64,000 nt of DNA, taken from NCBI RefSeq assembly GCF_018861755.1, contig NZ_JAHLEF010000007.1, positions 62,001-126,000 on the forward strand, given 5' to 3'. This DNA comes from Clostridium sp. CF012. GTDB lineage: Bacteria > Bacillota > Clostridia > Clostridiales > Clostridiaceae. Numbering within the stretch: the stretch's first letter is position 1; each line of letters starts with the position of its first letter. A model generated the notes under the pieces. It saw nothing but the letters and a program-made list of their open reading frames with translations, had not been told where the DNA came from and did not search any database. Made by a program: the position numbers and the translations under genes. Shown here piece by piece: positions 18,627-27,581 of the stretch.

Positions 18627-19881
18627 ATAAATCACTCCTTTGGGTAAATAAACTAAGCTGCTCCGGCTTATCAAAGCTTTCATAATCCAATAAATAATTT
18701 TTAAGCCTTCCTCTTTCCATGGCTTTATCTCCATAAAATTTACCACTGCAGGTTAAAAAATATCTAGCTCTTTTAAGTACAACTCCTATTTTTTTCAAAT
18801 TGTCATATGAAAGATTACAAAGTCTTCTTGCTCTTACGATTCTTAAAGCTGATGTTACTCCTATTCCCGGGACCCTAAGTAATATTTCATAGGGAGCATT
18901 ATTAACCTCTACAGGGAATTTGTCTAAATTATTTAATGCCCAAAAGGCTTTAGGATCTAAATCCACATCGAAATTAGGATTTAGTTCATCTAATAATTCC
19001 TTTGCCTTAAAACCATAATACCTTAAAAGCCAATCTGCTTGATACATTCTATGTTCTTTTAGAAGTGGAGGAGTGGTTTGAATAGCTGGCAAATTTATGT
19101 TCTCTACTACTGGCACATAAGCTGAATAATAAACTCTCTTAAGTCCAAAAGTATTATATAGTCCTTCTGTAAGACTAATTACTCTTAGGTCACTTTCATT
19201 TGTTGCCCCAACCATTATCTGTGTACTTTGGCCACCCGGAGTAAACTTTGGTGCTTTAAAACCTTTTTTCTTATATTCCGTGGATTCTAATATACTATGC
19301 TTAATAAGTCCCATAGGTCTTAATATATCTTCCTTATTCTTTTGAGGTGCCAAGAGCTTTAAGCTTTTTTCAGATGGTAGCTCAATATTTACACTCATTC
19401 TATCTGCATACAAGCCTGCCTCATATATTAATTTCGGATCAGCACCTGGGATAGCCTTCACATGTATATATCCATTAAACTTGTGAATTAGTCTTAAATC
19501 CTTTAGTATTCTAACTAAGTTTTCCATTGTATAATCTGGACTTCGCTCTACCCCGGAACTTAAGAATAATCCTTCAATATAATTTCTTCTATAAAAATTC
19601 ATAGTTAAATCTACTACCTCACTAGGAGTAAAGCTCGTTCGCTCTAACTCATTACTAGCTCTATTAATACAATATTTACAATCATATATGCATTTATTAG
19701 TATACAGGATTTTAAGTAGTGAAATACATCTACCATCCTGTGACCAAGAATGGCAAATTCCTGATGCTGATGCATTTCCTATACCACCTGCTGTATTCTT
19801 TCTATTAGAACCACTAGAGGAGCAAGAAGCATCGTATTTTGCTGAATTTGATAATATTTCAAGTTTTCTCATTACATCCAC
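18619..19881 (-). CDS. putative DNA modification/repair radical SAM protein
   Basis: A 420-residue radical SAM enzyme of the type always paired with DUF4130 or a uracil-DNA glycosylase. The cluster-binding motif is 'CIYDCKYC' (C-x3-C-x2-C, about 62-69). The start 'KLEILSNSAKYDASCSSSGS' is typical of the family, and a helix-hairpin-helix-like 'LLRVPGIGVTSALRIV' near 325-340 suggests nucleic-acid binding. GTG 19881 follows GGGGGTGA. No substrate is known. It is translationally coupled to the next gene. Confidence 0.85.
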   Translation of the reverse strand: MDVMRKLEILSNSAKYDASCSSSGSNRKNTAGGIGNASASGICHSWSQDGRCISLLKILYTNKCIYDCKYCINRASNELERTSFTPSEVVDLTMNFYRRNYIEGLFLSSGVERSPDYTMENLVRILKDLRLIHKFNGYIHVKAIPGADPKLIYEAGLYADRMSVNIELPSEKSLKLLAPQKNKEDILRPMGLIKHSILESTEYKKKGFKAPKFTPGGQSTQIMVGATNESDLRVISLTEGLYNTFGLKRVYYSAYVPVVENINLPAIQTTPPLLKEHRMYQADWLLRYYGFKAKELLDELNPNFDVDLDPKAFWALNNLDKFPVEVNNAPYEILLRVPGIGVTSALRIVRARRLCNLSYDNLKKIGVVLKRARYFLTCSGKFYGDKAMERGRLKNYLLDYESFDKPEQLSLFTQRSDLFG

Positions 19882-19967
19882 TTTAATCACCCCCAAACGT
19901 TTGTTCTCATTTTATCATATTTTAGAGATAATTGAAACACTTATTTACTGAAAAATCATATTAAAAT

Positions 19968-20012
19968 AAGGCTGTTTCTAAAGATATTTGACTACCTTTA
20001 GAAACAGCCTTT
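19968..20012 (-). terminator. terminator after hcp
   Basis: A perfect 16-base inverted repeat (19968-19983 with 19997-20012) follows the hcp stop on the minus strand and ends in a T-rich tail. Confidence 0.8.
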
Positions 20013-20043
20013 GTCTAAACTATAATTTTGATATCCATTTTTA

Positions 20044-21690
20044 TTATCCTAGTATTTGTTTTAAATCAGCTTCTGGTGTGCTTATAGGTTTTATATCAAA
20101 ATTATCAACTAGGAATTGTAATACATTCGGGCTTAAGAATGCTGGTAGTGTTGGCCCCAGGTAAATTCCTTTTACTCCAAGTGAAAGTAATGCCAATAAG
20201 TCAGCAACAGCCTTTTGTTCATACCAAGTTATAACCATTGCCAGTGGTAGGTCATTGATTCCACATTTAAAAGCCTCAGCTAGTGCTAGAGCTATTTTAA
20301 CGGCAGAATATGCATCGTTACATTGACCTATATCAAGTAGTCTTGGAAGTCCTGCTACCTCTCCAAACTCCAATTTATTAAAACGGTATTTTCCACAAGC
20401 TAAAGTAAGAATAATGCAATCCTTTGGAACTAATTGAGCGAATTCAGTGTAATAATTTCTTCCTGTTTTTGCGCCGTCACAGCCTCCAATCAAGAAAAAG
20501 TGTCTGATTTTCCCTTCCTTCACTGCATTAACTATTGTTTCAGCATGACTTAAAGTTGCTTTATGACCAAACCCTACTAGAATTTCTTTAACTTCTTCAT
20601 CTTTCTCGAAGCCACCGAGGTCTAAGGCTTTACTTATTATTTCAGAGAAGTCCTTATGACCATTTTCATCAGCTGATATATGTTTTATGCCCTCCCAACC
20701 AACAACACTTGTTGAGTAGATTCTATCTATATATGAATCTTTTGGTTTCATTAAGCAATTTGTTGTCATTAAAATACAGCCTGGTATGCCATCAAATTCC
20801 TTTTGTTGATTTTGCCAAGCTCCTCCAAAGTTACCTACTAAGTGAGTATATTTATTTAACTTAGGATATCCATGGGAAGGAAGCATTTCGCCGTGGGTAT
20901 AAATGTTTATTCCCTTACCTTCAGTTTGCTCTAGTAGCATTTCGAGATCTCTTAAATCATGACCAGAAATTACTATAAATGGTCCTTTTTTAATATTTAC
21001 ATTAACCTTTTGAGGTGAAGGTGAGCTATATTTTTCATTATTAGCACTATCCAGTACCTCCATAACTTTAACACTCATCTCTCCAGTTTTAAGTAAGTAT
21101 TTGATAAGATCTTGAAGATTTAAACTATCATCTGTTAATGCTGCAAGAGCTACAAAATAAAATTCATCTACTTCTTCACTATTATATTTTATAAATCTAG
21201 CTTGATGTGCATAAGCTGCAATTCCTTTTAATCCGTATTTTATAGTTTCGCGTACGGAACGGATATCTGCATCTAATTTTTCATCATACATAACACCCGC
21301 TTTTTTAGCATCTTCAAGCATTTGCTCCTTAGAATCACTTAAATTATATTGAGCCTCTTTTGCATTTACTTTTTCATTTCCTACTTTTTTCCTAACTTCT
21401 TCTTTGATTACTTGAGATTTTTTTAGCATATTAGTATGAGCTTCAGGATCAAAATTTACGTTAGTTAATGTCATAAACAATGCATTTTCAACAAATGAAA
21501 TCCATGACTTGTCAAGTTTCTCACCTTTTTCTAAAAGTTTAGTAGCATAGCAACTTATCCCTTTTAGCTGATATATGAGCAAATCCTGCATTGCTGCAAT
21601 TTCTGGTGTTTTTCCGCAGACTCCTATGTTGGTACAGCCTTTTCCACCTGCAGTTTGTTCGCATTGAAAACAAAACATTTTTCCTTGCAT
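20044..21690 (-). CDS. hcp: hydroxylamine reductase / hybrid-cluster protein
   Basis: A 548-residue Hcp. The N-terminus 'MFCFQCEQTAGGKGC' supplies the cubane cluster cysteines (7, 10, 19, 25). Later motifs 'GHDLRDLEMLLEQT', 'THGEMLPSHGYP', 'GIPGCILMTTNC' and 'LACGKYRFNKLEFGEV' hold the hybrid Fe-S-O cluster ligands. Hcp reduces hydroxylamine in vitro and protects anaerobes from nitric oxide. ATG after AGGAGGG. The promoter has a TATAAT (21739-21744) but no -35 box, with a palindrome just upstream (21760-21774), which would suit an activator-dependent promoter. No hcr reductase gene is adjacent. Confidence 0.93.
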   Translation of the reverse strand: MQGKMFCFQCEQTAGGKGCTNIGVCGKTPEIAAMQDLLIYQLKGISCYATKLLEKGEKLDKSWISFVENALFMTLTNVNFDPEAHTNMLKKSQVIKEEVRKKVGNEKVNAKEAQYNLSDSKEQMLEDAKKAGVMYDEKLDADIRSVRETIKYGLKGIAAYAHQARFIKYNSEEVDEFYFVALAALTDDSLNLQDLIKYLLKTGEMSVKVMEVLDSANNEKYSSPSPQKVNVNIKKGPFIVISGHDLRDLEMLLEQTEGKGINIYTHGEMLPSHGYPKLNKYTHLVGNFGGAWQNQQKEFDGIPGCILMTTNCLMKPKDSYIDRIYSTSVVGWEGIKHISADENGHKDFSEIISKALDLGGFEKDEEVKEILVGFGHKATLSHAETIVNAVKEGKIRHFFLIGGCDGAKTGRNYYTEFAQLVPKDCIILTLACGKYRFNKLEFGEVAGLPRLLDIGQCNDAYSAVKIALALAEAFKCGINDLPLAMVITWYEQKAVADLLALLSLGVKGIYLGPTLPAFLSPNVLQFLVDNFDIKPISTPEADLKQILG

Positions 21691-21738
21691 ATGTAACCCT
21701 CCTAAATTTTCAAAATATTCTAATACTAGCTTACACTT

Positions 21739-21774
21739 ATTATAGGTAGATAAGCAAGTGAATGGTTAACATTC
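21739..21774 (-). promoter_or_regulatory. hcp promoter with candidate operator
   Basis: Minus-strand TATAAT at 21739-21744 and an imperfect palindrome with a GTTAAC core at 21760-21774, centred roughly 35 bases above the expected transcription start. No -35 consensus is visible. A CRP/FNR-family regulator such as HcpR is a natural candidate. Confidence 0.45.
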
Positions 21775-21894
21775 GCATACGAATTCAAAGAAAATTCATT
21801 TATATTCCAACTGGAATGGCTTTAAACTAGACAGGCTCAAAATCTTATGTTACCTTTATTTATAGAGAGCATTTTATAATTGAGGAGGGATTTT

Positions 21895-22389
21895 GTGAAA
21901 ATTGGGTATGACATTTATGATTCACCTATAGGTCTAATCCACGTGGTTGTGGATGAAATAGGTGTAAAAAAAGTAGAGATTTTTGAAGAAGATTGGAAAC
22001 AATACAAGAGCAAGCATGAATTTATTCAGAAAGATGTGGAGCTATGTAAGGAAGTTATAGTTCAACTAGATGAATATTTCAAAGGAAAAAGAAAAAATTT
22101 TAATATACCATTATCTATAGAAGGTACGCAGTTCAGAAAAAAAGTATGGACGGCGCTTCAAGATATCCCATATGGTGAAACCCGAAATTATTTGCAGGTT
22201 GCAGAATCCATAGGAAATCCTAAAGCTGTAAGGGCAGTAGGTCAAGCTAATAGATTTAATCAATTACCTATAATTATACCTTGTCACAGGGTTATTGGTA
22301 AATCTGGCAATCTGATAGGCTTTGCAGGTAATAGAACACCCACACAAAAACTACTATTGCATATAGAAGGGGCAAATTTTGATAAATGA
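21895..22389 (+). CDS. ogt: methylated-DNA--protein-cysteine methyltransferase
   Basis: A 164-residue suicide alkyltransferase that removes O6-alkyl groups from guanine onto its own Cys. The active site 'IPCHRVIG' is intact (about 130-137), preceded by the DNA-binding helix 'NPKAVRAVGQANRFN' (about 109-123). GTG 21895 is preferred because GAGGAGG lies just before it; an in-frame TTG further up overlaps that ribosome site. Confidence 0.93.
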   Translation: MKIGYDIYDSPIGLIHVVVDEIGVKKVEIFEEDWKQYKSKHEFIQKDVELCKEVIVQLDEYFKGKRKNFNIPLSIEGTQFRKKVWTALQDIPYGETRNYLQVAESIGNPKAVRAVGQANRFNQLPIIIPCHRVIGKSGNLIGFAGNRTPTQKLLLHIEGANFDK

Positions 22390-22427
22390 CTTTATACTCG
22401 TATCTCTTAATACCATTTTAGAAAGAA

Positions 22428-22452
22428 ATCCCCCATTTTTACAAGTGGGGGA
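22428..22452. repeat. GC-rich hairpin after ogt
   Basis: CCCCCA pairs with TGGGGG over a short AT loop. It is not followed by a clean T run on either strand, so it is a weak terminator or a remnant repeat. Confidence 0.4.
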
Positions 22453-22478
22453 AAGCTGATGTTTAACTATTAACATTT

Positions 22479-22685
22479 CTAATCTAGAATTTTTATTAGA
22501 TACAAGCCATGATCTAAAATACTTTGTTCACAACTAAATTTAACACCCTCATCAATAAATTCAAAGCATACATCTCGTGTACTATTTATATCAAATAGAC
22601 ATTTCCCTTTTTCATCTAAGGATTTTACAGCATCCTCATGAATTCCTTCCCGCAATAGGTTGGCCTTAGCTTTGCTATTCAACAT
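22479..22685 (-). CDS. hypothetical small protein, 68 residues
   Basis: Not recognised. A small acidic protein with three Cys and no membrane segment. The start is supported by GGAAGGTG 7 bases before the ATG, and codon use resembles its neighbours. It lies about 100 bases downstream of the RNase Z gene on the same strand. Confidence 0.55.
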   Translation of the reverse strand: MLNSKAKANLLREGIHEDAVKSLDEKGKCLFDINSTRDVCFEFIDEGVKFSCEQSILDHGLYLIKILD

Positions 22686-22781
22686 ATCCGCACCTTCCTC
22701 TCAATTTTATAAAATCCGCTTGATAACTCACTCAAATCACTGTTGTATTTACTATATAGTATCATAGACTTTCTGTTTTCT

Positions 22782-23726
22782 CTAATCTTTAAATGAAATT
22801 GTCTTTACAAGTCTATCAAATCCAATAATAGTGTTCTTGAAAATACTCTCTGCTCTGTCTTTATATTCTTCTGGGATATGCATAGAAGGACTAAAATGTG
22901 TCAATAGGAGTTCTAGCACTTCACCCTTCAAAGCAAGCTGTGCTGCCTCGCTAAAGGTCATATGTTTGTTCTTTATGGCTTTTTCAATATCATTATCATT
23001 ACCATAGGTCCCCTCACAAATAAACAAGTCACTTTTTTTTATAAAAGTCGCTATTTCAGGTATTGGTCTTGTATCCGTGGTGAAACTGAGCTTTATTCCG
23101 GTTCTTTCTTTTCCAAGCACCATACCGGGCAAATATGTTTTTTCATGATGAATTATAGTCTCATTGTTTTGGAGCCTACTCCAAAACATTTTTGGAATTT
23201 CATTTATAATTGCACATTTAACATCAAATTTTGGTTTTCTCCTAAAGTAAAAGCTATAACCCAAACAATTAGTTGAGTGCTCAAGTTCCAGTGTTGAAAT
23301 TATTAAATCATGATCTTTACACACTGAAGTATTAATACTATCTTTTAATATTTGTACTTTCAATGGTTCCTGTGGATTTTCTATAATGTTAAGCTCGTAA
23401 GGAAGGTAAGGTGCCGCAACCCTCAGACCCTTCACAATGTCAGCAATGCCTTTGGGGCCAATTATGGTAATAGGTTCAGTTCTACCGCTGTTACCTATTG
23501 TGGCAAGAATACCTGGTAGTCCAACAATGTGATCCGCATGTCCATGAGTTATACAAATTATATCTATTGATTTAAATCCCCAGCCAAGTATTTTCATGGA
23601 TACCTGCGTACCTTCACCACAATCAAGCAGTATCTTTCTCCCTTTGTAGTTTATGAGAAGTGAAGATAGATACCTTTCAGGAATAGGCATTCCCCCTCCA
23701 CATCCTAGAAGAACTATATCAAGCAA
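22782..23726 (-). CDS. rnz: ribonuclease Z
   Basis: A 314-residue metallo-beta-lactamase fold nuclease that trims the 3' trailer of tRNA precursors. It begins 'LDIVLLGCGGGMPIPERYLS' (20 residues), carries the zinc motif 'THGHADH' (about 61-67), the 'GLPGIL' exosite-side strand, 'LEHSTNCLGY' and the C-terminal 'LLTHFSPSMHIPEEY'. The start is TTG at 23726 after GAGGTGA. Length is normal for the short bacterial form. Confidence 0.92.
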   Translation of the reverse strand: MLDIVLLGCGGGMPIPERYLSSLLINYKGRKILLDCGEGTQVSMKILGWGFKSIDIICITHGHADHIVGLPGILATIGNSGRTEPITIIGPKGIADIVKGLRVAAPYLPYELNIIENPQEPLKVQILKDSINTSVCKDHDLIISTLELEHSTNCLGYSFYFRRKPKFDVKCAIINEIPKMFWSRLQNNETIIHHEKTYLPGMVLGKERTGIKLSFTTDTRPIPEIATFIKKSDLFICEGTYGNDNDIEKAIKNKHMTFSEAAQLALKGEVLELLLTHFSPSMHIPEEYKDRAESIFKNTIIGFDRLVKTISFKD

Positions 23727-23754
23727 TTAAATCACCTCATCTAATATTTTCATT

Positions 23755-24112
23755 AAATTTATTGTACACCCGGAGGCAGTACAATATCTATATCTATACT
23801 GAAACTCCCATGCCTAAATGAATCGTTGCTTAGCTTCTTTTTTTGCCAGTGGATATCCACCCCGCATTCCATTAACATCTTATTTTTGTTCTTACATGTT
23901 TTTTAATGCTTTCACTAATACAATAGTTGTTAATAATATTTTTCTCATATACCTTGGACAATATACAAAATAATAGAGTTATTTTCATATATTATAAATG
24001 TTTTTATACACTTATTACTGTTTATAATCATTATCTTAAATATCTTCAAGTGATATCCATCCCACACCTGAAGGAGTGGGCTTTCCGCACAAACATTGTA
24101 ATATTGACGCAA
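23755..24112. repeat. possible IS200/IS605-like remnant or structured RNA region
   Basis: The 448-base gap between rnz and the hemerythrin gene has no supported gene. It contains a 7-base-arm hairpin (23761-23785), a 12-base palindrome GTGGATATCCAC (23848-23859) and, 200 bases on, a related 'GTGATATCCATCCCAC' followed by a CCCACACC/GGAGTGGG hairpin (about 24060-24080). Such hairpins resemble the ends and guide-RNA region of TnpB-carrying IS200/IS605 elements. No transposase or TnpB ORF remains. The call is tentative. Confidence 0.35.
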
Positions 24113-24113
24113 C

Positions 24114-24138
24114 AAAAAAAGAATCATTTTATTGATTC
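24114..24138 (-). terminator. terminator of hemerythrin gene
   Basis: GAATCA/TGATTC arms with a run of seven T on the minus strand, about 40 bases after the stop of the hemerythrin gene. Confidence 0.65.
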
Positions 24139-24174
24139 CCTTTTTAAAAATAATAATAAACGTTTAATATAATG

Positions 24175-24567
24175 TTATTTTACAGGTATAAGTAAATCTT
24201 TCTCTAATATATGATTAATAAGCCAATCATTTAAAAAAGTTAGTATTCCCATAATAGCCTCATCTTGATTTTCATCAACTTTATTTAAATTAACCACATC
24301 AAGTTTTTCAATAAAGGCTGCATGGTCCATTTTTTGAGTAAATAATCTTTTATAATTTATACTCTCCATATATTTTTCTTCATCTTGAAAGTGATAAACT
24401 GTATATTCTCTTAGTTCTTCAATTACTTCTACTATTTTATCATATTTATCCGTATCATATGGACTTTTTAGTAATTGATACGCTCTTTCCCCTATTTCAA
24501 AAAGTTTTTCATGCTCTGTATCAATAAGTATAATACCGGTTTTATACTTTTCTTTCATCTCAAACAT
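24175..24567 (-). CDS. bacteriohemerythrin
   Basis: A 130-residue four-helix oxygen-binding protein with a non-heme di-iron site. Iron ligands are visible: His in 'DTEHEKLFE', His and Glu in 'YHFQDEEKYM', His in 'DHAAFIEKL' and His/Asp in 'NHILEKD'. In anaerobes such proteins bind or deliver O2 away from sensitive enzymes. The ATG at 24567 follows AAGGGGGG; the open frame extends 11 codons further but without a site. No methyl-accepting or GGDEF domain is attached. Confidence 0.9.
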   Translation of the reverse strand: MFEMKEKYKTGIILIDTEHEKLFEIGERAYQLLKSPYDTDKYDKIVEVIEELREYTVYHFQDEEKYMESINYKRLFTQKMDHAAFIEKLDVVNLNKVDENQDEAIMGILTFLNDWLINHILEKDLLIPVK

Positions 24568-24678
24568 ATTTAATCCCCCCTTAACTTTGCTCTCACTCAT
24601 ATATGGTACTTTATTTTATTCTATTTTACAACAAAAATACTCATATTACCTTATGTTTTTATATGATCCACTTGTAAA

Positions 24679-24711
24679 AAAGAATTCTCAAATTAATGCG
24701 AATCCTTTTGT
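24679..24711 (-). terminator. probable terminator of btu-cob operon
   Basis: Imperfect GGATTC/GAATTC hairpin with a T run on the minus strand, about 12 bases after the ATPase stop. Confidence 0.5.
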
Positions 24712-24722
24712 TACATTAAATA

Positions 24723-25487
24723 CTAAAAAGGCATAATAAAGGTCTTTCCCGTTTTGGGGTTCTTAGTTATAAATACCTCTAATCCATAAACCTCTTTTAT
24801 TATATCTTCTGTTAATACTTCCTCTGGAGTTCCATTTTTGTAAACTCCTCCATCATGCATTAGTATCATATGATCCCCATAGGCAGCTGCTATGTTCAAA
24901 TCATGAAGCACTGCAATAATTGTGATGTTTTTATTTTGATTTAGTTGTTTTAGTCCATTCATTATTTCAATTTGGTGATGAATATCCAGGTGAGAAATAG
25001 GCTCATCTAAAAGGATTATTCCTGTATCTTGGGCAATTGCCCTTGCCACTATCACTCGTTGTTTTTCTCCACCACTGAGTGCATTTATGCTTTTATTCCT
25101 AAGCTCCCAAGTATTTGTGCACTTCATAGCATCCATAGCTATTTTTATGTCTTTTTCACTTTCTGAACAGAATCTAGAAATATGAGGAGTTCTTCCCATA
25201 AGGACTATGTCTTGTACCGAAAAATCAAATTCAATATCGGTGCTTTGTGGAACTACAGCCATTTCCTTTGCTAGCAGGTTTGGTCTTATTTGGGTTAAAT
25301 TCTTTCCATCAATAGAAATCACACCTTTTTCCATATGCAAAGATTTTGATAGTACCCTTAAAAGAGTAGTTTTACCTGACCCATTTGGTCCTAAAATCGT
25401 GTAAAACTTTCCTCTTTCTATTTTTATGTTAATATTCTTTAATACTTCCTCTTCAAAGGAAAAGCACACATTATTTATCTCTATCAA
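24723..25487 (-). CDS. btuD: cobalamin ABC transporter ATP-binding protein
   Basis: A 254-residue FecE/BtuD-type ATPase. Walker A 'GPNGSGKTTLL' (about 34-44), Q-loop 'VPQST', signature 'LSGGEKQRV' (about 138-146), Walker B 'IILLDEPISHLD' and switch His in 'AVLHDLN' are intact. The start is TTG immediately after the TAA of the permease gene, with AAGGCGA upstream, so the two are translationally coupled. Cobalamin rather than iron-siderophore is inferred from the B12 riboswitch and cobU in the same transcript. Confidence 0.88.
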   Translation of the reverse strand: MIEINNVCFSFEEEVLKNINIKIERGKFYTILGPNGSGKTTLLRVLSKSLHMEKGVISIDGKNLTQIRPNLLAKEMAVVPQSTDIEFDFSVQDIVLMGRTPHISRFCSESEKDIKIAMDAMKCTNTWELRNKSINALSGGEKQRVIVARAIAQDTGIILLDEPISHLDIHHQIEIMNGLKQLNQNKNITIIAVLHDLNIAAAYGDHMILMHDGGVYKNGTPEEVLTEDIIKEVYGLEVFITKNPKTGKTFIMPF

Positions 25488-26540
25488 TTAAATCGCCTTC
25501 TTTTTTGTTCTATATAATAAGTATATAAAAAATGGCACTCCAAAAATCGAGGTAATAATTCCAACGGGTATTTCAGAGGGAGGAACTACTACCCTTGCAA
25601 AAGTATCGCAAATTATTAGAAATATAGCTCCTCCAAGTGCAGAAAATGGTATAACCACCCTATTATCAGATCCAAAAATCATTCTAATTGCATGAGGAAC
25701 TATAAGTCCTACAAAGCCAATTATTCCACTTACAGATACGACTGCAGCCACCATTAACGTGCTTATTACAAATATGTACTTTTTAAATCCATTTACATCT
25801 ATACCAAGGCTTCTTGCAGTATCTTCTCCAAGCAGCATGATATTCAGATCTCTTGAAAATGTAGATATAAACAATATTGAGGGAATTACAATTATAGACA
25901 GTAAAATAACCTCATTCCAACCGGCTGTGGAAAAACTTCCCATAGTCCACATAACTATTTTTTCAATGTTATCTCTATTAAAAGTCATCATTAATGAAAT
26001 AATAGAAGATAACAAATAATTTATAGCAATACCAGCAAGAAGTAGTGTGGCCACTGGAACTTTTGTACCAACTCTCGCAATATTATAGACCAAAAAAGTA
26101 GTTATTATCGCACCTATAAATGCAGTTAATGCTACCATACTCATTCCAAAGAAATGAACTTCTTTAAGAAAAACCATGGTTATAGTAGCTCCAAGTGCTG
26201 CTCCTGATGAAACTCCCAGAACAAAGGGGTCTGCCATTGGATTCTTAAAAATCCCCTGAAAAGAAGTACCAACCACCGAAAGTGCCGCTCCAACTAAGCA
26301 AGCTAGAAGTATTCTCGGGAGTCTTAAATTTAATAATATGATTATAGATGTAGACTTAATTCCGCCTGTGGATACAAGGGTATTTACTATTGGAATTTTA
26401 CTTATTACTATTAATGCCGTCTGTTTGAAAGATATATCTGCCACTCCAAAATTTGCTGCAGCAATTATCACAAATATAAGTAAAAATACACCTATTGCAA
26501 AAACTCTTTTATAATAACTCTTATTTTCTATAAATGTCAT
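25488..26540 (-). CDS. btuC: cobalamin ABC transporter permease (FecCD family)
   Basis: A 350-residue polytopic permease with about ten hydrophobic helices. Typical FecCD stretches are 'LRLPRILLACLVGAALSVVG' (20 residues), 'NPMADPFVLGVSSGAALGA' and 'GIIGFVGLIVPHAIRM' (the coupling-helix region). It imports corrinoid together with the ATPase and binding protein on either side. ATG with GGGG upstream. Length is typical of BtuC. Confidence 0.88.
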   Translation of the reverse strand: MTFIENKSYYKRVFAIGVFLLIFVIIAAANFGVADISFKQTALIVISKIPIVNTLVSTGGIKSTSIIILLNLRLPRILLACLVGAALSVVGTSFQGIFKNPMADPFVLGVSSGAALGATITMVFLKEVHFFGMSMVALTAFIGAIITTFLVYNIARVGTKVPVATLLLAGIAINYLLSSIISLMMTFNRDNIEKIVMWTMGSFSTAGWNEVILLSIIVIPSILFISTFSRDLNIMLLGEDTARSLGIDVNGFKKYIFVISTLMVAAVVSVSGIIGFVGLIVPHAIRMIFGSDNRVVIPFSALGGAIFLIICDTFARVVVPPSEIPVGIITSIFGVPFFIYLLYRTKKKAI

Positions 26541-26556
26541 GGCACTGCAACCCCTT

Positions 26557-27501
26557 TTATTTGAAAAGTTCAGGATGAATTAGTTTAGCCATTGCTTCTA
26601 GTCCTTCTGCAAGTCTTGGTCCCTGCCTAACAATAGTATTTTCGTCAATTTCCAATAATTTACCATTTTTAACTGCTTTCAAATCTTTATAACCTGTTGT
26701 AGCTTCTATACCTTTTTTCGTATCAAAGAATTTGGAGCATATTAGCACATCTGGATCCTTTTCTACAAGCTTTTCTACACTGTATTTCCAACCAATTGCA
26801 TCATCTGCGGCATTTTTTCCACCAGCTATTTCTATCATATTTCCTATAAATGTATCTTTCCCAGCAGTGAAATCGCCACTCTTACCGAAACCTGCTACAT
26901 AATAAACTGTTGGTTTCTTAGCCTTTGCTACCTTAAGCGTTATATCTGCAACCTTCTTTTTCATATCTGATATTATTGACTGCGCTTTTCCACTAGCATT
27001 TACAACCTGGCCAAGTTTTGACATTGTATCATATACACCGTCAAAATTCTCTTCACCATAAAGTACTATGACTTTTATACTAAGGTCCTCTAATTTTTTA
27101 ACAACAGCCTTATCAAAATGAGTTGATGCAATAACTACATCAGGTTTTAATTCAACAATTTTTTCTATATTGGGTTGTAATAAACTACCAATAGTTGCTA
27201 CCTTACTTACCTCCGTTGGATAGTCATCATAATCACTTCTACCAACTAAACTTCCACCTTTACCAAGTGCATATATTCCCTCTGTTATATTTGGTGCAAT
27301 TGTAATAATTCTTTTAGGTTCACTTTCAATTGTAACGGTTCTATTATATGAATCCACCACTTTTAGTGGATATACTACAGATGCTGTTTCCTTTTTAGTA
27401 GTATTAACCTTATTGCCTTTAGCTTTATTACCACATGCACTAAACACAACACAAACAAAAACAATTAAAACTATACTTATTATACTCTTTCTCTTAAACA
27501 T
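26557..27501 (-). CDS. btuF: cobalamin ABC transporter substrate-binding lipoprotein
   Basis: A 314-residue lipoprotein with lipobox 'VFSAC' and a Gly-Asn-Lys-rich tether. The mature part is a type III (BtuF/FhuD) binding fold: 'EPKRIITIAPNITEGIYALG' (20 residues), 'ELKPDVVIAS', 'KDPDVLICSKF'. ATG 27501 lies 6 bases after AGGAGG; the open frame extends ten codons further without a site. First transport gene after cobU in the riboswitch operon. Confidence 0.87.
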   Translation of the reverse strand: MFKRKSIISIVLIVFVCVVFSACGNKAKGNKVNTTKKETASVVYPLKVVDSYNRTVTIESEPKRIITIAPNITEGIYALGKGGSLVGRSDYDDYPTEVSKVATIGSLLQPNIEKIVELKPDVVIASTHFDKAVVKKLEDLSIKVIVLYGEENFDGVYDTMSKLGQVVNASGKAQSIISDMKKKVADITLKVAKAKKPTVYYVAGFGKSGDFTAGKDTFIGNMIEIAGGKNAADDAIGWKYSVEKLVEKDPDVLICSKFFDTKKGIEATTGYKDLKAVKNGKLLEIDENTIVRQGPRLAEGLEAMAKLIHPELFK

Positions 27502-27581
27502 AATTTTCCTCCTAGTATTCCTTAGGGGCACTAAACAATTATTAATTGTTTAGCCTCCATAAATTTTGATTTTCTAATTAA

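Noticed and set aside
22428-22452. Second IS200/IS605-type end hairpin
   Set aside because: Only a short CCCCCA/TGGGGG hairpin; no related flanking sequence, so no mobile-element call was made.
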